Shown piece after piece: positions 1-7,000 of a stretch of 12,662 bases of DNA. The stretch is taken from positions 1 to 12,662 of the forward strand of contig DNQP01000022.1 of NCBI GenBank assembly GCA_003500955.1, in the 5' to 3' direction. The first letter of the stretch is position 1. Every line of letters begins with the position of its first letter. A program made the position numbers and the translations under genes. Below the pieces are notes generated by a model, which saw nothing but the letters and a program-made list of their open reading frames with translations, ran no database searches and was not told the DNA's origin. Source of the stretch: Curvibacter sp. GTDB taxonomy: Bacteria; Pseudomonadota; Gammaproteobacteria; Burkholderiales; Burkholderiaceae_C.

Positions 1-28
1 TGGCGAAGCAAGAGAAAGTGAGTCGGCC

Positions 29-46
29 GCCGGGCCGAGACCCGGC
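29..46 (-). terminator. GC-rich hairpin downstream of the CBS gene
   Basis: A 6-bp perfect stem (GCCGGG/CCCGGC) with a 6-base loop lies about 47 bases past the stop of the minus-strand CBS gene. On that strand it is followed within about 12 bases by a moderately T-rich run (CTTTCTCTT). It may be a weak intrinsic terminator for the CBS gene. It could equally serve a plus-strand gene ending at the left edge: bases 1-21 read as a short open frame ending in TGA at 19-21. Neither use is certain. Confidence 0.35.
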
Positions 47-92
47 CTGCCACGCAGACAGGAAACTGTCCATTACGGCAAGCAGGCCAGAG

Positions 93-551
93 TCAGAACT
101 TCGAATCCGGAACATCATCCTCCGGCCAATCCCGGATATAGGCCTTGAGCATCTTGTTCTCAAAATTCTGCGCATCCACCACGGCCTTGGCCACGTCGTA
201 GAAGCTGATGACGCCCATGAGCATCTTCTTGTCCATCACGGGCATATAGCGCGCGTGGCGCTCCAGCATCATGCGGCGGACCTCGTCGAGCTCGGTCTCC
301 ATGGTGCAGGTCAGGGGTGCGTCGTCCATGGCGCTGCGCACGGTGGACGTGCCCACGCTGCCCTTGTTCTTGACCACCTGCTGGATCACCTCGCGGAAGG
401 TCAGCATGCCCACGAGGTCACCATGGTCCATGACCACGAGCGAGCCGATGTCCTTCTCCGACATCGCGTCCAGCGCCCGGGCCAGCGGCTCCTCGGGCGT
501 GATGGTGTACAGGGTATTGCCCTTGACGCGCAGGATGTCGCTGACTTTCAT
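93..551 (-). CDS. Tandem CBS-domain protein
   Basis: This is a 152-residue soluble protein made almost entirely of two CBS domains (about residues 1-61 and 70-126). Typical CBS signatures are visible: IGSLVV...LVGMLTFREV around 36-55 and RYMPVMD...LMGVISFYDVAKAVV around 101-125. CBS pairs (Bateman modules) usually bind adenine nucleotides or SAM and act as energy or metabolite sensors. No catalytic domain is attached, so the partner is unknown. The chosen ATG at 551 has a good AGGAG six bases upstream; an in-frame extension to 677 runs through the intergenic region and lacks family similarity. The C-terminal tail (DWPEDDVPDSKF) is acidic. The gene is divergent from metY across 124 bases. SAM or adenylate sensing would fit the methionine neighbour, but that link is inference only. 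Confidence 0.9.
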   Translation of the reverse strand: MKVSDILRVKGNTLYTITPEEPLARALDAMSEKDIGSLVVMDHGDLVGMLTFREVIQQVVKNKGSVGTSTVRSAMDDAPLTCTMETELDEVRRMMLERHARYMPVMDKKMLMGVISFYDVAKAVVDAQNFENKMLKAYIRDWPEDDVPDSKF

Positions 552-592
552 GGTGTGCTCCTCGTGACTCTTTATGGGGTCGAATATAGCCC

Positions 593-622
593 ACAATAAG
601 ACGTAAACCCGCCATGGGTCAA
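593..622 (-). promoter_or_regulatory. Putative sigma70 promoter of the CBS gene
   Basis: Read on the minus strand, TTGACC (617-622) is followed by an 18-base spacer and TATTGT (593-598). The hexamers match the consensus at 5/6 and 4/6. The implied start of transcription is about 35 bases upstream of the ATG. A TATATT hexamer a few bases further downstream is an alternative -10 but has no good -35 partner. Confidence 0.4.
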
Positions 623-630
623 GAGGGCTG

Positions 631-644
631 GCGACAGCTGTCGC
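631..644. promoter_or_regulatory. Perfect 14-base palindrome, possible operator
   Basis: GCGACAGCTGTCGC reads the same on both strands. It lies in the CBS/metY divergent spacer, just upstream of the predicted CBS -35 box and 31 bases before the metY ATG. The position suits a dimeric repressor or activator serving one or both genes. I do not recognise it as the site of a named regulator. Confidence 0.35.
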
Positions 645-675
645 GCCCGCACACACAAGGACAACGGAGACCACC

Positions 676-1995
676 ATGCCCGGCTATTCCGACCCCGGCT
701 TCGACACCCTGGCCCTGCACGCCGGGGCCGCGCCCGACCCCGCCACCGGCGCGCGCGCCGTGCCCATCCACCTCACGACCTCCTTCGTCTTCGAGTCCAG
801 CGAGCACGCGGCCTCGCTCTTCAACCTTGAGCGCGCGGGCCATGTCTACAGCCGCATCAGCAACCCGACCAACGCGGTCTTCGAGCAGCGCATGGCCGCG
901 CTCGAAGGCGGCATCGGCGCCATCGCCGTGGCCAGCGGTCAGGCCGCCCTGCACCTGAGCATCGCCACCCTCATGGGCGCGGGTTCGCACATCGTGGCCA
1001 GCACGGCGCTCTACGGCGGCAGCCAGAACCTGCTGCACTACACCCTGCGCCGCTTCGGCATCGAGACGACCTTCGTCAAACCGGGCGACCTGGACGGCTG
1101 GCGCGCCGCGGTACGGCCCACCACCAAACTCTTCTTCGGCGAGACCGTGGGCAATCCCGGCCTGGACGTGCTGGACATCCCGGCCGTGAGCGCCATCGCG
1201 CACGATGCGGGTGTGCCCCTGCTGGTGGATTCCACGCTCACTTCGCCCTGGCTCATCCAGCCCTTCGAGCACGGCGCGGACCTGGTCTACCACTCGGCCA
1301 CCAAGTTCCTCAGCGGGCACGGCACGGTGATCGGGGGTGTGGTGGTGGACAGCGGCCGCTTCGACTGGGAAGGTGCCCAAGACGCCGCGACCGGCGTCGG
1401 GAAATTTCCTGAACTCGCCGCGCCCTACGAGGGCTTCCACCACATGGTCTTCACCGAGGAATCCACCATCGGCGCCTTCCTGCTGCGCGCGCGCCGCGAG
1501 GGCCTGCGCGACTTTGGCGCCTGCATGAGCCCGCACACGGCCTGGCTGATCCTGCAGGGCCTGGAGACGCTGCCGCTGCGCATGGCGCGCCACATGAGCA
1601 ACACCGAGAGGGTCGTGGCCTTCCTGGCCAGCCAGCCCTTCGTCTCGCGCGTGGGCCACCCGCTGCTGGAGAGCCACCCCAGCCACCAACTGGCGCAGAA
1701 GCTGCTGCCGCGTGGCGCGGGCTCGGTCTTCAGCTTCGACCTCAAGGGCAGCCGCGAACAGGGCAGGAAGTTCATCGAGACGCTCAAGCTCTTCAGCCAC
1801 CTGGCCAATGTGGGCGACTGTCGCAGCCTGGTGATCCACCCGGCCTCGACCACCCACTTCCGCATGAGCGACGAGGCCCTGGCCGGCGCCGGCATCGGGC
1901 CGGGCACGATACGCCTGTCCATCGGCCTCGAAGATCCGGACGACCTGATCGACGACCTGAAACGGGCCTTGAAGGCCGCAGAGAAACACATTTAA
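676..1995 (+). CDS. metY: O-acetylhomoserine sulfhydrylase (MetY family)
   Basis: This PLP enzyme of the Cys/Met metabolism family (fold type I) replaces the activated hydroxyl of O-acetylhomoserine with sulfide, giving homocysteine for methionine synthesis in the cytoplasm. The 439 residues match the usual MetY length. Visible landmarks are the YSRISNPT phosphate-binding motif (Y58, R60), the ASGQAALH segment near 86-93, PLP-ring aspartate D185 in LLVDSTLTS, the Schiff-base lysine K210 in HSATKFLSGHG, and the C-terminal substrate-binding R413 in RLSIGLED. The insertions LYGGSQNLLHYTL, LILQGLETLPLRM and LFSHLANVGDCRSL are typical of MetY rather than MetB/MetZ. O-succinylhomoserine as substrate cannot be fully excluded. 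A GGAGA lies shortly before the ATG. A REP-like repeat follows the stop. Confidence 0.93.
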   Translation: MPGYSDPGFDTLALHAGAAPDPATGARAVPIHLTTSFVFESSEHAASLFNLERAGHVYSRISNPTNAVFEQRMAALEGGIGAIAVASGQAALHLSIATLMGAGSHIVASTALYGGSQNLLHYTLRRFGIETTFVKPGDLDGWRAAVRPTTKLFFGETVGNPGLDVLDIPAVSAIAHDAGVPLLVDSTLTSPWLIQPFEHGADLVYHSATKFLSGHGTVIGGVVVDSGRFDWEGAQDAATGVGKFPELAAPYEGFHHMVFTEESTIGAFLLRARREGLRDFGACMSPHTAWLILQGLETLPLRMARHMSNTERVVAFLASQPFVSRVGHPLLESHPSHQLAQKLLPRGAGSVFSFDLKGSREQGRKFIETLKLFSHLANVGDCRSLVIHPASTTHFRMSDEALAGAGIGPGTIRLSIGLEDPDDLIDDLKRALKAAEKHI

Positions 1996-1996
1996 C

Positions 1997-2046
1997 CCGT
2001 TCGGGCTGAGCCTGTCGAAGCCCTTCGACAAGCTCAGGGCGAACGG
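1997..2046. repeat. REP-like palindromic repeat
   Basis: Two 24-base arms (1997-2020 and 2023-2046) are inverted copies with three mismatches and a 2-base centre. They contain the sequences CTGAGCCTGTCGAAG and CTTCGACAAGCTCAG. The unit begins one base after the metY stop and ends just before the Shine-Dalgarno of the next gene. From memory, palindromes with this core are dispersed in many copies in Comamonadaceae and related genomes. In RNA it would form a long stem that could end or protect the metY transcript. Only one copy is present in this window. Confidence 0.8.
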
Positions 2047-2062
2047 CTTGGAGCACATATCC

Positions 2063-2878
2063 ATGCAACTCAATGTCAACGGCGCCCCCACCTACTGCTA
2101 CACCGGTGGCAAACCCTTCGATGCTGCCAAGCCCACCGTCGTGATGATCCACGGCGTGCTCAACGACCACAGCGTCTGGGCCCTGCAGAGCCGCTACCTG
2201 GCCAACCACGGCTGGAATGTGCTGGCCGTGGACCTGCCGGGCCACGGCCGCAGTGCGGGCGAGGCGCCCGCTTCAGTGGAAGAGGCAGCGGGCTTCATCG
2301 CCGCCCTGCTCGACGCCGCGGGCGTGCAGCGTGCCGCACTCGTGGGCCACAGCTGGGGCTCGCTGATCGCGCTGGAGGCAGCGGGCCGGCTCCGGGACCG
2401 CATCAGCCACCTCGTGCTGGTCGGTACGGCCTACCCCATGAAAGTCTCGCAGGCCCTGCTCGACGCCTCGCTGAACGAGCCCGAAAAGGCGCTGAAGATG
2501 ATCAATGTGTTCTCCCGCAGCACGCTGGCGGCGCCGCCCTCGGCCCTCGGGCCGGGCACCTGGGTCTATGGCGCCAGCCTGGCCCTGGGCCGGCGTGTGC
2601 TGGCCAGCAACCCAAAAGTCAATGTCTTCCACCGCGGCTTCCTGGCCTGCGACCGCTACGCCGGGGGTGAGGATGCCCTGCGCGCCATCACCTGCCCCGT
2701 GCTCTTCCTGCTCGGCGCCCAGGACCAGATGACCCTGGCGAAGAACGCCCAGGGCCTGATCGCGCTGGCGCGCGAGAGCGGCAAGCAAGTGGCAGTGCAG
2801 AACCTGCCCGTGGGCCATCACCAGATGACGGAAGCCCCGGAGGAGACGCTGGCGGCGATCCGGGACTTCCTGCGCTGA
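2063..2878 (+). CDS. Alpha/beta hydrolase
   Basis: This 271-residue serine hydrolase has the alpha/beta fold. The family signatures are an oxyanion-loop HG at 30-31 (MIHGVLNDHSVW), DLPGHGRS at 57-64, nucleophile S97 in GHSWG, acid D221 in LLGAQDQM and catalytic H252 in VGHHQMTEAPE. No signal peptide or membrane segment is visible, so it is probably cytoplasmic. The region 140-200 forms the variable cap. The substrate cannot be read from sequence; esterase, lactonase or thioesterase activity is possible. The ATG at 2063 was chosen because GGAG lies nine bases upstream; the longer reading from a TTG at 2048 would overlap that site. It follows metY on the same strand after 67 bases holding the palindromic repeat, so co-transcription is possible but may be interrupted. 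Confidence 0.88.
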   Translation: MQLNVNGAPTYCYTGGKPFDAAKPTVVMIHGVLNDHSVWALQSRYLANHGWNVLAVDLPGHGRSAGEAPASVEEAAGFIAALLDAAGVQRAALVGHSWGSLIALEAAGRLRDRISHLVLVGTAYPMKVSQALLDASLNEPEKALKMINVFSRSTLAAPPSALGPGTWVYGASLALGRRVLASNPKVNVFHRGFLACDRYAGGEDALRAITCPVLFLLGAQDQMTLAKNAQGLIALARESGKQVAVQNLPVGHHQMTEAPEETLAAIRDFLR

Positions 2879-2890
2879 CGGAACGGCGGC

Positions 2891-3439
2891 TCAGAAGCCG
2901 TAGCGGCCCCAGAGGAAGATGATGTTGCCGTAGCCCGTGCCACCAGGCAGGAAGGTGGCATTGAGCGAGGCGCGGCCGTAGCTCACGGAGGCGATCGGCA
3001 GGATGCCCGGCAGGGGCGTGTAATTGCCGACGTCGGCGCGCGCCGTGACGAGCACCGTGTAGCCCACGCCGGCATGCAGCCCCGTGGGCGGCCCCCAGAC
3101 CCACTGGTAACCATAGCCCACGATGGGCTGGGCCTTGCTGTGCGAGTCGAGGAAGACCATGCCGTACCAGCCGTGCCAGTTGCCTTCGGCGTCGTAGCGG
3201 CTACGGCCGTAGCCCAGGCCCCAGGAGTCCTCGCGGTAGCTGTCGATCTTTTCCCGGGTGTAGGCGTAACGCAGGTGGTGGGCCCGGAACGGCAGGTAGA
3301 CCTCCTCGCGCCCCTGGGTCCAGGTGTCGGACAGCTCGCGACAGAGCTGGTCCCAGGTCCCCTCGCCCGGATCACAGGCCGCCCGCGCGGGCAACGCGAA
3401 TGACAGGCCCAACATCAGCACCGACAGTAAATAACGCAC
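2891..3439 (-). CDS. pagP: Lipid A palmitoyltransferase PagP
   Basis: PagP is an outer-membrane eight-strand beta-barrel that moves a palmitoyl chain from phospholipid to lipid A, strengthening the barrier against cationic peptides. The 182-residue product has a signal peptide (about residues 1-20, ending ALPARA). Recalled alignment to E. coli PagP is strong over RYAYTREKIDSY, GRSRYDAEGNWHGWYGMVF, GYGYQWVWGP, NYTPLPGILPIASVSYG and the C-terminal FLWGRYGF, which ends in aromatic Phe as expected for Bam insertion. The catalytic equivalents are H55, D98 and S99. G110 matches the E. coli acyl-ruler glycine (G88), so palmitate specificity is expected. Unlike E. coli, C22 and C33 lie just after the predicted cleavage site. 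The start is GTG, supported by GGAGGAG five bases upstream. It is convergent with the hydrolase, 12 bases apart, and lies 71 bases after the small VRG protein gene. The leader can fold over the ribosome-binding site. Confidence 0.93.
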   Translation of the reverse strand: MRYLLSVLMLGLSFALPARAACDPGEGTWDQLCRELSDTWTQGREEVYLPFRAHHLRYAYTREKIDSYREDSWGLGYGRSRYDAEGNWHGWYGMVFLDSHSKAQPIVGYGYQWVWGPPTGLHAGVGYTVLVTARADVGNYTPLPGILPIASVSYGRASLNATFLPGGTGYGNIIFLWGRYGF

Positions 3440-3445
3440 GCAAGC

Positions 3446-3481
3446 TCCTCCAGCTACGGCGCGTACCGTAGCACAGGAGGA
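3446..3481 (-). promoter_or_regulatory. pagP leader hairpin sequestering the Shine-Dalgarno
   Basis: In the minus-strand transcript, an apical 7-bp perfect stem (GCTACGG/CCGTAGC, 3453-3472, 6-base loop) sits on a second helix. There TCCTCC (complement of 3476-3481) pairs with GGAGGA (complement of 3446-3451), separated by a 3x1 internal loop. GGAGGA is the core of the pagP Shine-Dalgarno, five to six bases before the GTG start. Folded, it would hide the ribosome-binding site; opened, it is near ideal. A thermosensor, a protein- or sRNA-regulated switch, or a DNA operator (the 7-bp inverted repeat alone) are all possible. Confidence 0.5.
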
Positions 3482-3510
3482 CGGCCTTTCAGGCCCGTTG
3501 CAACAAAGCC

Positions 3511-3906
3511 TTACTTGCCCGCGAGCAGGCGCGCCATGGCCTGGTCGGCATCCGCCTTCAGCGGGCTGTTGGGATAGGCCTTGGCAAACTCGGCAAAAGC
3601 CGCCTGGGCCTGCTCCTTCTGCTCGGCCTCGACCAGGGCCATGGCCTTCTGGAAAGCCGTGAGCTCGTCGGCATCGACGGACTGGGGCTTGGCCTCACCC
3701 TTCCAGTAGACATCGCTGGCCTCGACAGCCGAGCCACGCACGCCGCCCACGGCCGTGGTGGTGCCCAGCTTCTTCTGCGGCGTCATCTGCTCGATCTTCA
3801 TGCGCAGGCGCTCCCAGAAACCGGACCAGGAATCGCCGGGGGCACCGCCCTGGGCATGGGCCAGCGGCATGGCGAGGGCCAAGAGCAGGGGGATCAGTTT
3901 CTTCAT
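3511..3906 (-). CDS. Small exported protein with FecR-like VRG motif and TPR-like tail
   Basis: The 131-residue product has a clear Sec signal peptide (KK, then a leucine-rich core, ending AHA|QG near residue 19), so it is probably periplasmic. After a Trp-rich stretch (DSWSGFWERLRMKI) comes TTAVGGVRGSAVEASDVYWKGE (about 49-71). Its TAVGGVRG part resembles the start of FecR-type domains. The C-terminal half (about 79-129) is an alpha-helical hairpin, AFQKAMALVEAEQKEQAQ then AFAEFAKAYPNSPLKADADQAMARL, resembling a single TPR or YbgF/BamD-like repeat. I do not know a named family. The ATG at 3906 has GGAG seven bases upstream. It follows the large propeller/transglutaminase gene by 94 bases containing a hairpin. 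FecR-type proteins commonly accompany CHASE2 cyclases (recollection), so a role as periplasmic partner of the cyclase is a reasonable inference. Confidence 0.85.
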   Translation of the reverse strand: MKKLIPLLLALAMPLAHAQGGAPGDSWSGFWERLRMKIEQMTPQKKLGTTTAVGGVRGSAVEASDVYWKGEAKPQSVDADELTAFQKAMALVEAEQKEQAQAAFAEFAKAYPNSPLKADADQAMARLLAGK

Positions 3907-3952
3907 GGCAGAACTCCAAGGATCAGGGCGCGCATGCTCGAAGTATCGGAGA

Positions 3953-3977
3953 CGGCGGGCCCAAATCAAGCCCGCCG
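3953..3977 (-). terminator. GC-rich hairpin between propeller gene and small VRG gene
   Basis: An 8-bp perfect stem (CGGCGGGC/GCCCGCCG) with a 9-base loop lies 23 bases after the stop of the large exported protein. No clear U tract follows, so it is more likely an attenuator, an mRNA 3' end stabiliser or a weak terminator that lowers expression of the downstream gene. A separate 10-base palindrome, CGGGCGCCCG, lies between it and the stop (3986-3995). Confidence 0.4.
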
Positions 3978-4000
3978 GCGACATCCGGGCGCCCGTCTGT

Positions 4001-7000
4001 CTACTTTTTCTCGCGCGCGCCAGCCGGGGCGGCCGGGCGCGCCCGGGTCGACGACAGGGTGTTCATGAGCTCCAGGCCCAGGGCCTTGTACTTGCCGGCG
4101 ATCGCCGGGTCGATCTTCTGCGCCTGGGCATACGCCTCCTTGGCCTTGTCGACGTTCTTGCCGGCCTTGTAGGCCTGGGCCAGGTTGACCAGGATCTCGG
4201 CATCCTTGGCGTCGGCCTTGACGGCGTCGGCATAGAACTTCTGTGCCTCGGCGTACTGGCTGTCGAGCATGTGCAGATTGCCCAGGTTGTTGAGCGCGGC
4301 CGCGTTGCGCGGCTGGGTCTCGACCACCTTGCGGAAATACTTGCGCGACTCCGCGCGGTCGCCCTGGCGCGCCAGGATGATGCCCACCTGCAGGTGAGCG
4401 TCCATGTCGGACGGGTTCTTCTGGATGGCCTGCAGATAACGGCGCGTCAGGGTCTGCGAACTGATCTTGAGCACCGAGAGCAGGTCGCCAGGGAAGTTGC
4501 GCTCGATCACCTCGCGCGTGACCGGCGGCGCACGCCAGGGGTCGTCGGGCAGGCCCGCGGGCTTGAACTTCTCCCAGGCGGCATGCACGTCGAAGATGGC
4601 AAAGCCTTCCTTGCCCTTCTCGCGGTAATACGTGGCGGCCCCGGTCTCCCAGGCCTTGATGAAGGACTTGCCGACCAGCGTGACCTCCACCGGGATCCAG
4701 AGCAGGCCCTCGTGCGCGACGTACATATTGTCCATGGTGTAGCCGTCGGCCGGCGCTTCGACGCCCGTGGCCAGCATCATGAGCATGTGGCCGGGCACCA
4801 GCAGCTTGCGGGTGGAGATGCCCAGGCTCTCCAGCGCCGCCGCATAGAGCGCCACCAGGTCATCGCAATCACCCGAACGGCGCTGCAGGGTTTCGCGCGG
4901 GTACTGGATGTAGTCCACGTAGTCGACCTTGTTCGAGGTCACCTGGTAGGGGTTGGTCGGGTCCTGCACATAGGTCACGCCCAGCGCACCCAGGGTGTTG
5001 AACAGGGCCGCGGCCAGCTGCGTGGGCTCCTTGTTGGCGCCGAACTCGGAAGCGACCGAGCGCGCAAAGTTGATCACCAGCGGATCCTTGGGCGTGATGA
5101 AGGCGGCGTAGCGCTCGCGCTCGTCCCAGCTCATGCGGTGCTTGTCGTAGATGTTCAGCGTCTTGATCTGGCTGTAGACCTTGGCCTGGCCGTTCTCGAA
5201 ATAGCCCGCTTCGATCTTGGCCTGTACCGGCGTGTCTTCGGTCAGCGTGAGGATGTTGTTGTTGAACACAGCCTTGAGCACGACTTCACGGCTGGCACCC
5301 GGGGCCAGCTCGGGGATGCGCTGCTCGGTCGGGAAGTCCATGAAGTTGTTCAGCACGAAGCTGACCTTGATGTCGTTCATGGGGTTGCGCGTGTTGTTCG
5401 TGAGCTTGATCGTGCCCACGCCTTCCTTCTCGTAGAGCTTGTAGCTGTTGGAAAAGACGTTGTGCAGATGGGTGGCGTCGATGTCCAGCGGTGCGCGGTT
5501 GTCGGCCTGGGTGCTGAACTGCACGGCCTGCTTCTCGGACTCCACACCATCGACGCTGCGGGCCGACACATACAGGGTGTAGGCCGTGCCGGCGTTGAGG
5601 TTGTCGCGCTGGAACTCGGCGCTGCTGCTCTCGGCCAGCTTGCTGAACTTCTCACCCTCCTTCTGGTACAGCACATAGGCCGTGACCAGCTTGGGATCGA
5701 GCGGCTTCCAGCTCAGGCGCACGCGGGACGTGGCGGCCTCGGCCTTGAGTTCCTCCAGCGGCGGCGGCGTGTACTGCAGCGCCGTGCCACTCACGATCGC
5801 GCTGGCCGGGCCCTCGCGGCCCTCGGCCGTGGCCGCCGCCACGCGGTAGTGGAAGCTCAGGCCGGGCTTGAGCCCGCTGTCCACATAGCCCGCGGTCTTG
5901 CTGCTGCCCACGGGCAGCCAGGGGCCGGCTTCGTTGTCGGCGCGGTAGATGCGGTACTGCTGCACATAGGCCAGGGGTGAAGCCGCCCAGCGCAGCTCCA
6001 CCCCGTGCACCGCGGGCTGCGCCACGAGCTGCTGCGGCGCACGCGGTCGGTACTGGGTGCTGAAGAGCTGCACGCGCGACTCACCGCGCTCGGCGATGAA
6101 GAAGCTGCTCGCATCGCGCGCGGCGATGGCTTCGGCCTGGGCCAGCTCGCCGGCGGCATTGCCCGCGGTGCCGAAGCCACGCAGCAGGCGACCCTCATGG
6201 CTGTAGACACGCACGCGCTCGGGCGAAAGCACGAAGACCTCCTCCTGCGTGGCCAGCAGGCCCACGGGGTCGCGCAGACGCTCGTCCTCGCGCGCTGGGT
6301 CATTGCCGAACTCGCGCAGCGGCTCGCCCGCGGCCGAATAGGCCGTGACGCTGCCACGGCTGCTGTCGAGCACGAAGAGCTGGTCCTTGTCGTCGATGGC
6401 CAGCGCCGAGGGCCGGCCCAGCCGCTCTTTCACGCCACGGTCGATGAGCTTGAAGAAGACACCATCGGGGCTGAAACCCTGGATGCGGCCGTTGCCGCTG
6501 TCGGCCACGTAGACGCTGCCGTCACTGGCGATGACGAAGTCATTGGGTCCGTCGAACTGGCCGTTGCGGCTGCCGCTGCGGCCGACGGTCAGCACCGGCT
6601 TGCCGTCGGCATCGAGCTTGTGCAGCTTGTCGTTGCCGCGCTCCAGCACCCAGAGCGCGCCGGCCTTGTCAAAGGCCAGGGCCGTGGGCCGGATGCCCTT
6701 GAGCGGCATCTCCGTAGTCTTGCCGCCCTGGTGGCGCAACAACACCTCACGGTCGCGCGCCACGGCCACCAGCGTGTCCTTGCCGTCCCAGGCCAGACGG
6801 CTGGCGGCCAAGGGCAGGCTCTGCTGCCAGCGCACCGAGGGCTGGCCGCTGGCGCCCGGCAGCGCCTGCGCCACGGCCGTGGTCCCCGTACGGAATTGAT
6901 GGACCAGGCCACGCTCGCGGTCCCCGACAAAGACCTGGCCTGCCGCCACGGCCAGACCGGCCAGGCTCTGGAACTGGCCCCGGCCGTCGCCGCGCGAACC

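Noticed and set aside
552..677. N-terminal extension of the CBS protein.
   Set aside because: The extension crosses the predicted promoter and palindrome, while the internal ATG at 551 has a good Shine-Dalgarno and starts at the normal CBS N-terminus (MKVSDIL).
2048..2062. Upstream TTG start for the alpha/beta hydrolase.
   Set aside because: It would lie over the GGAG that serves the ATG at 2063, and it adds only five residues without family support.
619..2091. A 490-codon minus-strand frame opposite metY that runs into the repeat.
   Set aside because: The plus strand encodes a full-length MetY with all key residues; the antisense product has no recognisable features.
2887..2900. Small hairpin (CGGCT/AGCCG) between the convergent hydrolase and pagP genes.
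   Set aside because: With only five base pairs, no U tract and overlap with the pagP stop, it is too weak to call a terminator.
552..3510. CRP-type sites (TGTGA-N6-TCACA) near the genes, looked for because of the cyclase.
   Set aside because: No convincing half-site pair was seen in the intergenic regions examined by eye; a matrix scan would be needed to be sure.
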